A DNA stretch of 41,459 bases from Pseudonocardia sp. CNS-139 (GCA_001942415.1 MKJX01000208.1:1-41459), one strand, 5' to 3'; shown: positions 32,845 through 40,631, counted from the first letter of the stretch. The notes: generated by a model from the sequence alone, not told the origin. Numbers and translations: made by a program.

Positions 32845-33462
32845 GTGCGTGTTGTGCTCGCCTCCGCCTCGCCCGCCCGCCTCGCCGTCCTGCGCGCGGC
32901 CGGGATCGACCCGGTCGTGGAGGTCGCGGACGTCGACGAGGAGGCGCTGCTCGCGGCCGTGCCGGACGCGCCGGCCGCGGAGAAGGTGGCCCACCTCGCG
33001 GGCGCGAAGGCCACCACCGTCGCCCGGCGGATCGCCGCGGCGCACCCGGACGCGCTGGTCGTCGGCTGCGACTCCATGCTGCTCGTCGACGGCGAGCTCG
33101 TCGGCAAGCCCGGCACCGCCGACGTCGCCCGCAAGCGCTGGCGGGTCATGGCCGGGCGCAGCGGCGAGCTGCTCACCGGGCACGCCGTGCTGCGGCTGGC
33201 CGACGGGGAGATCGACCGGGTCGCGGAAGGCACGGCGTCGACGACCGTCCGGTTCGCCGACCCGTCCGACGCCGAGCTGGAGGCCTACCTCGCCACCGGC
33301 GAGCCGCTGCGCGTCGCCGGCGCGTTCACCCTCGACGGGCGCGGCGGCTGGTTCGTCGAGGGCATCGACGGCGACCCGTCCAACGTGATCGGCATCAGCC
33401 TCCCCCTGGTCCGCAAGCTCTTCGCCGCGGTCGGCACCCAGGTCCCCGACCTCTGGACCTGA
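32845..33462 (+). CDS. maf: Maf family nucleotide pyrophosphatase
   Basis: 205 residues. Maf enzymes hydrolyse non-canonical or modified NTPs and affect septum formation. The start VVLASASPARLAVLRAAGID carries the SxSPxR motif. LVVGCDSMLLVDGELVGKPG has the catalytic Asp, and RSGELLTGHAVLRLADGEID and GAFTLDGRGGWFVEGIDGDP complete the fold. GTG 32845 starts 16 bases after the regulator gene. In M. tuberculosis maf (Rv3282) follows accE directly; here five genes intervene. It is followed at once by the repeat array, which contains no coding sequence. Confidence 0.95.
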   Translation: MRVVLASASPARLAVLRAAGIDPVVEVADVDEEALLAAVPDAPAAEKVAHLAGAKATTVARRIAAAHPDALVVGCDSMLLVDGELVGKPGTADVARKRWRVMAGRSGELLTGHAVLRLADGEIDRVAEGTASTTVRFADPSDAELEAYLATGEPLRVAGAFTLDGRGGWFVEGIDGDPSNVIGISLPLVRKLFAAVGTQVPDLWT

Positions 33463-33465
33463 CCC

Positions 33466-33636
33466 CGACTCGCGCACCCCCAGAGCGCGACTCGCGCGCA
33501 CTTTCGCAGCGACTCGCGGGCCGGGCCGCTCCGCGGCCCGGCGAGTCGCGGCCTGGCTGCACGCGAGTCGCGGCCTGAATGCACGCGAGTCGCTGGATTA
33601 GCGCACGCGAGTCGCTGGAAAAGCGTGCGCGAGTCG
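33466..33636. repeat. Symmetric array of eight GCGAGTCG repeats with exact 22-bp period
   Basis: CGACTCGC occurs at 33466, 33488 and 33510. Its complement GCGAGTCG occurs at 33541, 33563, 33585, 33607 and 33629. Every step within each set is 22 bases. The two sets are mirror images about 33529, and the centre forms a GC-rich hairpin (GGGCCGGGCCGC and GCGGCCCGG). The units share more than the core, for example CTGGAAAAGC on the right and CTGCGAAAGT read on the left. It begins four bases after the maf stop. Confidence 0.85.
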
Positions 33637-33676
33637 TGGTCCGGGGTCGGTCGGGCGGCGGGGGCAGGCTACGGGC

Positions 33677-34290
33677 GTGGAGATCCTGCTGCTCGCCGTC
33701 GGGCTGATGCTCGCGGCCGTGCTGCTGGTCGGGCTGGGCGACCGGCTGCGGCTGCCGTGGCCCGCGCCGTCGCGTTCGTGCCGGGGCTGCCGGACCGGTT
33801 CGACCTCGACCCCGGCCTGATCCTCCCGCTGTTCCTCCCGCCCCTGCTCTTCGCGACGGCGCAGCGGACGTCGTGGGCGCAGTTCCGGGGTCGCCGGCAC
33901 GGCGTACGCGCTGGTCCCGGGCATCACGGTGACGGCGGCGATCGCGCTGGGCGCGATGGTCGCCCCGCCCGACCCGGTGGCCGTCGAGGCCGTCGCCGGG
34001 CCGGTGCGGATGCCGCGGCAGCTGCTGGCGGTGCTGCAGAGCGAGGGCCTGTTCAACGGCGCCACCGCGCTCGTCGTCTTCCAGACGGCGGTGCTGGAGG
34101 CGGCCGCTGGCGCTGGCCCTCGCGCTGCCGGTCGCGACCGTCGACGGGCCTTTCCCGGCCCGCGAGGAGCTGGTGCTGATCGCGTGCTCGGTGCTGGTCG
34201 TGACGCTGATCCTGCCGGGACTGACGCTTCCGGTGCTGGTCAGGGCGCTGGGCGTGCAGGCCGACACCGACACTGACCCGGTCGCTGCCC
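33677..34290 (+). pseudogene. Decayed CPA1-type Na+/H+ antiporter
   Basis: Pieces of a cation/proton antiporter are readable in several frames: VEILLLAVGLMLAAVLLVGL, then FVPGLPDRFDLDPGLILPLF with LPPLLFATAQRTSWAQFRG, then MVAPPDPVAVEAVAGPVRMP and LLAVLQSEGLFNGATALVVF, then LVLIACSVLVVTLILPGLTL. Intact relatives are about 500 residues; here only about 200 remain. Segments between them are missing, including the helices after AQFRG and most of the region after the ND-like motif, and the C-terminal domain is absent. The remnant runs into the dispersed repeat at 34295. Several deletions of different sizes make this a true pseudogene rather than a single sequencing slip. Confidence 0.75.
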
Positions 34291-34294
34291 GACG

Positions 34295-34342
34295 TTGCAG
34301 GAAAGCCACCCCGACGCAACCTGACGGCAGCAAAGCCACCCT
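34295..34342. repeat. Dispersed repeat with direct copies of GCAGSAAAGCCACCC
   Basis: TTGCAGGAAAGCCACCC (34295-34311) and GGCAGCAAAGCCACCCT (34326-34342) are direct copies. The first 35 bases match 2250-2284 with about seven differences. At 2250 the second copy is inverted, while here it is direct. It lies between the antiporter remnant and sseA. Confidence 0.7.
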
Positions 34343-34366
34343 GCTGCGACCGCGCGCCCCCGGGAC

Positions 34367-34372
34367 TAGCCT
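34367..34372 (+). promoter_or_regulatory. Candidate -10 box of sseA
   Basis: TAGCCT ends seven bases before the sseA ATG at 34380, suiting a leaderless transcript. Confidence 0.45.
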
Positions 34373-34379
34373 CGCGACC

Positions 34380-35268
34380 ATGGCCATCGAGAACGACACC
34401 GACCCGAAGCTCGCCGCGTACGCGCATCCCGAGCGGCTGGTCACCACCGCGTGGCTGGCCGAGCACCTCGGCGCCGACGGCCTGGTGGTCGTCGAGTCCG
34501 ACGAGGACGTCCTGCTGTACGACACCGGGCACATCCCGGGCGCGGTGAAGGTCGACTGGCACACCGAGCTGAACGACCCCGTCACCCGCGACTACGTCGA
34601 CGGCGAGCGGTTCGCGCAGATCTGCGCAGAGCGCGGGATCTCCCGCGACACCACGGTGGTCTTCTACGGCGACCGCAACAACTGGTGGGCCACCTACGCG
34701 CTGTGGGTGTTCGCCCTGTTCGGGCACGCGGACCTGCGCATCCTCGACGGCGGCCGCGCAAAGTGGGTGGCCGAGGGCCGCGAGCTGACCACCGAGCAGC
34801 CCAAGCCGACGCCCGCCGAGTACCCGGTGGTCGAGCGCGACGACGCGACGATCCGCGCGTTCAAGGACGACGTGCTGGCGCACCTCGGTCAGCCCTTGGT
34901 GGACGTGCGGTCGCCGGGCGAGTACTCCGGCGAGCTGCTGCACATGCCCGACTACCCGCAGGAGGGCGCCGTCCGCGGCGGGCACATCCCGGGCGCAGCG
35001 AGCGTGCCGTGGGCGCGGGCCGCCGCCGAGGACGCGACGTTCAAGCCGCGCGCCGACCTGGAGGCCATCTACCTGCAGGAACAGGGCCTCTCTGCGGACG
35101 ACGACGTGATCGCGTACTGCCGCATCGGCGAGCGCTCCGCCACACGTGGTTCGTGCTGACGCACCTGCTCGGCTTCGGCCGCGTCCGCAACTACGACGCA
35201 GCTGGACGGAGTGGGGCAACTCCGTGCGGGTGCCGATCGTGCAGGGCTCCGAGCGCGGGGCGGCATGA
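34380..35268 (+). CDS. sseA: Thiosulfate/3-mercaptopyruvate sulfurtransferase, two-domain rhodanese (two frameshifts)
   Basis: About 296 residues. The inactive N-terminal rhodanese domain has LVVVESDEDVLLYDTGHIPG and TVVFYGDRNNWWATYALWVF. The C-terminal domain has PLVDVRSPGEYSGELLHMPD, AVRGGHIPGAASVPWARAAA and the active Cys loop IAYCRIGERS. After that loop the frame changes twice (near 35138 and 35199); the pieces HTWFVLTHLLGFGRVRNYD and WTEWGNSVRVPIVQG complete the usual end. It transfers sulfane sulfur. The stop overlaps the SufE-like start (ATGA). ATG 34380 has TAGCCT seven bases upstream. The sseA to SufE-like to accA3 order is as in M. tuberculosis Rv3283-3285. Confidence 0.92.
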
Positions 35269-35705
35269 GTGCGGCGGTGAGCCTGCCGCCGGCGCTGGCG
35301 GAGCTGGTCGACGACTTCGCGGGCGTCGGTCCGAAGGACCGGCTGCAGCTGCTGCTGGAGCTCTCCCAGGAGCTGCCGGACCTCCCGGAGCGCTACACCG
35401 ACGCGGCCGCGACGATGGAGCAGGTGCCGGAGTGCCAGTCGCCGCTCTTCCTCGCGGTGGAGGTGGACGCCGACGCCGAGCGGCACGTTCACCTGTACTT
35501 CTCCGCGCCGCCCGAGGCCCCGACCACGCGCGGTTTCGCGTCGATCATGCACGCCGGGCTCGACGGTCAGCCGGCCGCCGCAGTGCTCGCCGTACCGGAC
35601 GACTTCTACACCGCGCTCGGGCTGGCGCAGGCCGTCAGCCCGCTGCGGCTGCGCGGGATGGCGGCGATGCTGGCGCGGATCAAACGCCAGGTCCGCGAGG
35701 CGTGA
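35265..35705 (+). CDS. SufE-like sulfur-acceptor protein
   Basis: 146 residues. SufE proteins take sulfur from cysteine desulfurase for Fe-S assembly. Recognisable parts are ALAELVDDFAGVGPKDRLQL, LLELSQELPDLPERY, MEQVPECQSPLFLAVEVDAD with the acceptor Cys in PECQSPLF, and GFASIMHAGLDGQPAAAVLA. The end MAAMLARIKRQVREA is normal. It is intact and coupled to sseA by a 4-base overlap, so it may accept sulfur from the rhodanese. It corresponds to Rv3284. Confidence 0.92.
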   Translation: MSAAVSLPPALAELVDDFAGVGPKDRLQLLLELSQELPDLPERYTDAAATMEQVPECQSPLFLAVEVDADAERHVHLYFSAPPEAPTTRGFASIMHAGLDGQPAAAVLAVPDDFYTALGLAQAVSPLRLRGMAAMLARIKRQVREA

Positions 35706-35770
35706 CAAAGGCGCCGTGCGGCCGTTCGGAGTAGCCGCGCGCGCTGTCCGCAGCAGGGCTGCACGATAAC

Positions 35771-35820
35771 CTCAAGTCCTTGTGAAGAACATTCCCTGAG
35801 CCATGGGGCGTCGCAACACT
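35771..35820 (+). promoter_or_regulatory. 50-bp element shared with 30061-30110
   Basis: CTCAAG is followed eleven bases later by GTGAAG and ends with GGCGTCGCAACACT, aligning without gaps with 30061-30110. Conserved blocks are the first CTCAAG, the second AAG, and GGCG-CGC-ACACT. It lies 38 bases before the TIGR04222 ATG, with a CAGGAGGTG ribosome site between them. Confidence 0.5.
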
Positions 35821-35857
35821 GTGACTCGTCTCATGAAGACGGCTCAGGAGGTGTTCG

Positions 35858-36746
35858 ATGGCCCTCGCAGCAGCTACCGCTGAAACGTGGGGCCTGAGCG
35901 GACCGGAGTTCCTGACCGCCTACCTCGTGACCGCGGTCGCGGTTCTCGCGGTGGGCACGCGCGCTCGGAGGGTGCTCGCCGATCCCGTGGCCACGAGCCC
36001 GGTCGGCGACCTCTCCGAGCGCCCTCATGACGTGGCCTACCTCAACGGAGGCGCGGAGCTCGCCGTCTACTCCGCTCTCGGCGCGATGCACCTGCGCGGC
36101 ACGATCACCAGCTCCGGCGGCACGGTGCGCGCCGCCGGACGGCTCGGCGCCGACGCCGACCCGCTGGAGAAGGCCGTCCACTTCACCGCCGGCACGCCGG
36201 TGCCCCGACGCCGGCTGGCGTTCCACCGGCCGGTGCCACCGCACTGGCCGGCGTCGAGGCCCGGCTCGTGGAGGCGGGCCTCCTGCTCTCCGACGACCGG
36301 CGCCGGCGGATCCGCGCGTCGGCTTCTGGATGCTCGCGGTGGCCGGGCTCGGGCTCGTCCGGCTGCTCGCCGGGATCGCCGACGCCCGGCCCGTCGGCTA
36401 CCTGGTCGCGGCGCTCGCCGCCGTGACGCTCGTCGCGGCCTTCCAGCTGGCCAGGGCGCCGCGCCGGAGCCGGCTGGGCGATCGCGCGCTGGCGGACCTG
36501 CGCACCGAGCACCACGGGCTGGCGCCGGCGCTGCGCCCGGACTGGCAGGTGTACGGCCCCGCGGGAGCCGCGCTCTCGATCGGGGTCTTCGGAACGAGTG
36601 CGCTGTGGGCGTCAGACCCCGCCTTCGCGCACGACATCGCGGCACAGCACGTCACCGCAGGCGGCTCCGGCTCCGTTGGGGGGTCCGACGGAGGCGGGGA
36701 CGGCGGTGGGGGCGGGGGGTGCGGTGGCGGCGGCTGCGGGGGGTGA
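35858..36746 (+). CDS. TIGR04222 domain membrane protein with Gly/Cys-rich C-terminal tail (two frameshifts)
   Basis: About 297 residues after two restored bases (near 36236 and 36320). Order: WGLSGPEFLTAYLVTAVAVL (first helix), a cytoplasmic region with DVAYLNGGAELAVYSALGAM and LAGVEARLVEAGLLLSDDRR, two helices (FWMLAVAGLGLVRLLAGIAD and VGYLVAALAAVTLVAAFQLA), a conserved DLRTEHHGLAPALRPDWQVY stretch, helix GPAGAALSIGVFGTSALWAS, then a low-complexity tail with two Cys residues, GGGGGGCGGGGCGG. TIGR04222 proteins are known as domains next to such low-complexity tails and, as I recall, next to DUF692 genes. ATG 35858 has CAGGAGGTG upstream. The tail overlaps the DUF692 start. I infer the tail is the target of the enzyme. 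Confidence 0.82.
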
Positions 36747-37569
36747 GCCGCCGCCACCGCTGCCGGCCGGCACAGGAGTCGGCTGGCGTCCCGAGATAGC
36801 CGGTTGGGTCGCCGGAGCACGACCAGCGTTCTGTGAGGTCATCGCCGAGAACCTCGCTCCCGCAGTTCCGTCTCGAGGGGTGGCGGAGCTGCGGGAGCGC
36901 GGGGTGCCGGTGGTGCCGCACGGCGTGCGGCTCTCGCTCGGCGGCGCCGAGCCAGTGGAGCCGGCGCGGGTCGCGCACCTGGCGGCCTGTGCGGACGCGC
37001 TGGGGTCGCCGCTGGTCAGCGAGCACATCGCGTTCACCCGGGCGGGCGGCCTCGACGCCGGGCACCTGCTGCCCGTGCCGCGCACACGCGAGGCGCTCGA
37101 CGCGCTGACCGCCAACGTCCGGCGCACGCAGGCCGAGCTGCCCGTCCCGCTCGCGCTGGAGCCGATCGCCGCGCTCTTCGACTGGCCGGACGACGAGTAC
37201 ACCGAGCCCGACTTCCTGCGGGCGCTGCTGGACCGCACCGGCGCGCTGCTGCTGCTCGACGTCGCGAACGTGCGCGCCAACGCGGTCAACCGCGGCCAGG
37301 ACGCGGCGGCCGCCCTCGACCGGATGCCGCTCGACCGTGTCGCGTACGTGCACGTCGCGGGCGGCGCGGAGCACCCGGGCGACCCCGGGCTCTACCACGA
37401 CACGCACACCGACCCCGTCCCCGACGGGGTGCTGCACCTGCTCGCCCGCCTGGCCGAGCGGTTGCCCGGCATGGCCGTGATGCTGGAGCGCGACGGCCGC
37501 TACCCGCCCGCCACCGAGCTGGACGCGGAGCTGAGCGCGATCGCCGCCGCGGCGGGCGTCGCCCGTTGA
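36724..37569 (+). CDS. DUF692 (multinuclear non-heme iron oxidase, MNIO) family protein
   Basis: About 281 residues. DUF692 enzymes (MbnB, TglH, ChrH, BufB are characterised members) are TIM-barrel iron oxidases that alter Cys residues in peptides. Segments: GVGWRPEIAGWVAGARPAFC, VIAENLAPAVPSRGVAELRE (metal Glu/Asn region), VVPHGVRLSLGGAEPV, LVSEHIAFTRAGGLDAGHLL (His), LALEPIAALFDWPDDEYTEP (Glu), LLLDVANVRANAVNRGQDAA (Asp/Asn), VAYVHVAGGAEHPGDPGLYH and DTHTDPVPDGV (His/Asp). The metal-binding set looks complete. The most credible start is GTG 36724 inside the preceding gene's tail; others nearby are possible. Its stop overlaps the next start as TTGA. The gene is intact, which suggests an active enzyme. 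Confidence 0.88.
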   Translation: MAAAAGGEPPPPLPAGTGVGWRPEIAGWVAGARPAFCEVIAENLAPAVPSRGVAELRERGVPVVPHGVRLSLGGAEPVEPARVAHLAACADALGSPLVSEHIAFTRAGGLDAGHLLPVPRTREALDALTANVRRTQAELPVPLALEPIAALFDWPDDEYTEPDFLRALLDRTGALLLLDVANVRANAVNRGQDAAAALDRMPLDRVAYVHVAGGAEHPGDPGLYHDTHTDPVPDGVLHLLARLAERLPGMAVMLERDGRYPPATELDAELSAIAAAAGVAR

Positions 37570-37962
37570 GCGAGGGGCTCGCGCGGCGCCAGGCGGAGCT
37601 GGTCGAGGCCCTGGTCGCCGGCGGCCCGCTGCCCCCTGGTTTCGACGCCGGCCGCGTCGCCGCGGCGCGCCGGGCGCTGCTGCGCAAGCGGGCCGCCGCG
37701 GCCGCCCGGGCCTGGCCGCTGCTCGCCGCGGGCGTTCGGGCCGAAGTGGCCGGCCGTGTTCGCCGCGGAGCGGGACGGGCACCCGCCGGCCGGCGCCCTG
37801 CGCGACGGCTGGGACGTCGCCCGCGCGCTGCGGGAGCGGGGCGAGCTGCCCGCCGCAGCGGCCGCCGAGCTGGGCGAACGCGAGCGGCGGATGCGCTACG
37901 ACGGCCGCGGCGAGCCGCGGCGGCGGGCGCTGTCCGGGGTGCTGCGCCGGCGCCGGACGTAG
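37566..37962 (+). CDS. Small partner protein downstream of the DUF692 enzyme (frame change)
   Basis: About 131 residues. The start SEGLARRQAELVEALVAGGP then LPPGFDAGRVAAARRALLRK is a helical, Arg/Ala-rich region. The second part reads WPAVFAAERDGHPPAGALRD, GWDVARALRERGELPAAAAA and ends YDGRGEPRRRALSGVLRRRR. It sits where DUF692 enzymes usually have a partner that recruits the peptide (for example MbnC, or DUF2063 proteins beside BufB). I see no certain domain match; it may be the SCO6045-like family I recall beside DUF692 in Streptomyces. The frame changes near 37745, net plus one base or two losses. The TTG start overlaps the DUF692 stop, so it is translationally coupled. Confidence 0.65.
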
Positions 37963-38113
37963 CGCGAGACGCACCTCCATGGATCGAAGGAGGGCGTCGC
38001 TATGCCACATTGGAAGGGGCCGGACGCGCCTTGCGGGCCTCTAAACTCCGCGGTAACCCACCTGCGCCATGCCCCCGGAGCCGCGCCCCGGGACGTCAAC
38101 GACAGGAGACCAC

Positions 38114-39874
38114 GTGCCGCGCCTGAGCAAGGTTCTCGTCGCCAACCGCGGTGAGATCGCCGTCCGCGTCATCCGCGCGTGCCGGGACGCCGGCCTGGCC
38201 AGCGTGGCCGTCTACGCCGAGCCGGACCGCGACGCCCCGTTCGTCCGGCTGGCCGACGAGGCGTTCGCGCTGGGCGGCGCCACGGCCGCCGAGTCGTACC
38301 TGGACATCGCGAAGGTCGTGGACGCGGCGCGCCGCGCGGGTGCCGACGGCATCCACCCCGGCTACGGTTTCCTGAGCGAGAACGCCGAGTTCGCGCAGGC
38401 GGTGATCGACGCCGGGATCACGTGGATCGGCCCGTCCCCGCAGGCCATCCGCGACCTGGGCGACAAGGTCACGGCCCGGCACATCGCGATGCGCGCGGGC
38501 GCGCCGCTGGTGCCCGGCACCCCGGACCCGGTCACCGGGCCGGCCGAGGTCGAGGCGTTCGCCGACGAGCACGGGCTGCCGATCGCGATCAAGGCGGCGT
38601 TCGGCGGCGGCGGGCGCGGCATGAAGGTCGCCCGGGAACGCGGCGAGATCGCCGAGCTGTACGAGTCGGCGGTGCGCGAGGCGACGGCGGCGTTCGGGCG
38701 CGGCGAGTGCTTCGTCGAGCGGTACCTGGACAAGCCGCGCCACGTCGAGGCGCAGGTGCTGGCCGACACACACGGCAACGTGGTCGTCGTCGCACCCGGG
38801 ACTGCTCACTGCAACGGCGCTTCCAGAAGCTCGTGGAGGAGGCACCGGCGCGTTCCTGTCCGACGCGCAGCGCAAGACGATCCACGACGCGTCCAAGGCG
38901 ATCTGCAAGGAGGCGGGCTACCACGCGCCGGCACCGTGGAGTTCCTCGTCGGCCAGGACGGGCTCATCTCGTTCCTGGAGGTCAACACCCGGCTGCAGGT
39001 GGAGCACCCGGTGTCGGAGGAGACCTCGGGGCTGGACCTGGTGCGCGAGCAGTTCCGGATCGCCGAGGGCGAGCCGCTGCCGCTGACCGACGACCCGGCG
39101 CCGCGCGGGCACTCGATCGAGTTCCGGATCAACGGCGAGGACGCCGGCCGCAACTTCCTGCCGGCCCCCGGCACGATCACCGCGCTCACGCTGCCCGCCG
39201 GGCCCGGGGTCCGGGTGGACGCGGGCGTGGAGACCGGGTCGGTGATCGGCGGGCAGTTCGACTCGCTGCTGGCCAAGCTGATCGTCACCGGCGCCGACCG
39301 CGCGCAGGCCCTGGAGCGGGCCCGCCGGGCGCTGGCCGAGTTCCAGGTCGAGGGCATGGCCACCGTGCTGCCGTTCCACCGGCTCGTCGTGACGGACCCG
39401 GCGTTCACCGCCGACGACGGGTTCACCGTGCACACCCGGTGGATCGAGACGGAGTGGGACAACACCGTCGCGCCGTTCGAGGACGGCGCCGCCGCGGAGG
39501 CCGACGAGAGCCCGCGCCAGACCGTCGTCGTCGAGGTCGGCGGCCGGCGGCTGGAGGTGTCGCTGCCCGGCGACCTCGCGATCGGCGGCGGCGCCCCGGC
39601 CGCGCCGAAGTCGGCGCCCCGCAAGCGGGCCGGTGGCAAGGGCGCGGCGAAGGTGTCCGGCGACGCCGTCGCCGCCCCGATGCAGGGCACGATCATCAAG
39701 GTCGCGGTGGCCGACGGCGACGCGGTGAAGACCGGTGACCTGGTCGTGGTGCTGGAGGCCATGAAGATGGAGAACCCGGTCACCGCCCACAAGGACGGCA
39801 CCGTCACCGGGCTCGCGGCCGCCGCGGGCGTCTCCGTCTCGCAGGGCACCGTGATCTGCGAGATCAAGGACTGA
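38114..39874 (+). CDS. accA3: Acyl-CoA carboxylase alpha subunit (biotin carboxylase + BCCP), three compensating frameshifts
   Basis: 586 residues. The biotin carboxylase domain starts LSKVLVANRGEIAVRVIRAC. ATP-grasp features are AGADGIHPGYGFLSENAEFA, PIAIKAAFGGGGRGMKVARE, FLEVNTRLQVEHPVSEETSG and IEFRINGEDAGRNFLPAPGT. The C-terminal carrier domain has the biotin site VVLEAMKMENPVTAHKDGTV. Residues about 226-270 read as nonsense, although the frame is open. Adding one base near 38791, 38851 and 38925 gives the normal sequence GTRDCSLQRRFQKLVEEAPA, then SDAQRKTIHDASKAICKEAG. The three changes cancel, so gene finders will miss them. GTG 38114 has CAGGAGA upstream. It serves accD5 and accE and is biotinylated by BirA. 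Confidence 0.93.
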   Translation: MPRLSKVLVANRGEIAVRVIRACRDAGLASVAVYAEPDRDAPFVRLADEAFALGGATAAESYLDIAKVVDAARRAGADGIHPGYGFLSENAEFAQAVIDAGITWIGPSPQAIRDLGDKVTARHIAMRAGAPLVPGTPDPVTGPAEVEAFADEHGLPIAIKAAFGGGGRGMKVARERGEIAELYESAVREATAAFGRGECFVERYLDKPRHVEAQVLADTHGNVVVVAPGTAHCNGASRSSWRRHRRVPVRRAAQDDPRRVQGDLQGGGLPRAGTVEFLVGQDGLISFLEVNTRLQVEHPVSEETSGLDLVREQFRIAEGEPLPLTDDPAPRGHSIEFRINGEDAGRNFLPAPGTITALTLPAGPGVRVDAGVETGSVIGGQFDSLLAKLIVTGADRAQALERARRALAEFQVEGMATVLPFHRLVVTDPAFTADDGFTVHTRWIETEWDNTVAPFEDGAAAEADESPRQTVVVEVGGRRLEVSLPGDLAIGGGAPAAPKSAPRKRAGGKGAAKVSGDAVAAPMQGTIIKVAVADGDAVKTGDLVVVLEAMKMENPVTAHKDGTVTGLAAAAGVSVSQGTVICEIKD

Positions 39875-39884
39875 GCCCGGCCGG

Positions 39885-40430
39885 GTGGAACCCGTCGAGA
39901 TCAACGCAGGCACCTGGTACCTGCGCCCGCTGCGGGCCGACGCGCGGATGGACGACCGGCCCGCGATCCTCGCGTCGTGCGTCGACCAGGAGATCCTGCG
40001 CTGGCGCCGGCGCCCGCCTGCGGTGCCGGCCGAGGCCGACGCGTACGTCCGGCATCGGGCGCAGGACTGGGCGCGCGACCAGCGCTGCACGTGGGCGGTC
40101 TGCGAGCCGACCACCGGCGAGATGCGCGGCGAGGTCGAGCTCGCCGCGCTCGACCTGCACCACGGCGTGGCCGACGCGGCCTGCTGGGCGCTCCCCGCCG
40201 CCCGCGGGCACGGCATGATCACGACCGCCGTGTCGGCGATGCTGCGCTTCGCGTTCGACGGGATCGGGCTGCAGCGCGTCTCGTACCTGTGGGCCGAGGG
40301 GAACTACGCGTCCGGCCGGGTGGCGGCCAAGTGCGGCTTCCGGCTGGAGGGCACGCAGCGCTCGGCGTGGGTGGTGGACGGGAAGCGCGTGGACGTGCAC
40401 GTGTCGGGCCGGTTGGCGACCGATCGTTGA
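39885..40430 (+). CDS. GNAT family N-acetyltransferase, RimJ/RimL type
   Basis: 181 residues. The order is that of RimJ/RimL-like acetyltransferases: INAGTWYLRPLRADARMDDR, ILRWRRRPPAVPAEADAYVR, WAVCEPTTGEMRGEVELAAL, then the acetyl-CoA loop region ADAACWALPAARGHGMITTA (in place of the classic RxxGxG/A), AVSAMLRFAFDGIGLQRVSY and SGRVAAKCGFRLEGTQRSAW. The last piece is the usual asparagine/Cys helix before the CoA site. Members acetylate protein N-termini, antibiotics or other amines. GTG 39885 lies ten bases after accA3, so they may be co-transcribed. The substrate cannot be told. Confidence 0.88.
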   Translation: MEPVEINAGTWYLRPLRADARMDDRPAILASCVDQEILRWRRRPPAVPAEADAYVRHRAQDWARDQRCTWAVCEPTTGEMRGEVELAALDLHHGVADAACWALPAARGHGMITTAVSAMLRFAFDGIGLQRVSYLWAEGNYASGRVAAKCGFRLEGTQRSAWVVDGKRVDVHVSGRLATDR

Positions 40431-40631
40431 CGATCACCGTTGGTGCGCCCTACCGTCGTCTGGCCAGGCGAATCCACAGCGATCCGCACCGTGCTGCACA
40501 AGTGCATAGCGGAAGAGCAGTGACGTTACCCGTGTGACCACCCGACCACGGGGCCCGGTTCCTTTCGTTCGCCACGCCGGCCCAGCCGCGCCGCGAACAC
40601 GCCCCCGTCCTCACGGCGACCAGGACCCGAC

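Noticed and set aside
33466..33636. CRISPR array
   Set aside because: Units are 8-13 bases with 22-base period, mirror-symmetric, and the intervals between them are similar to each other; no cas genes nearby.
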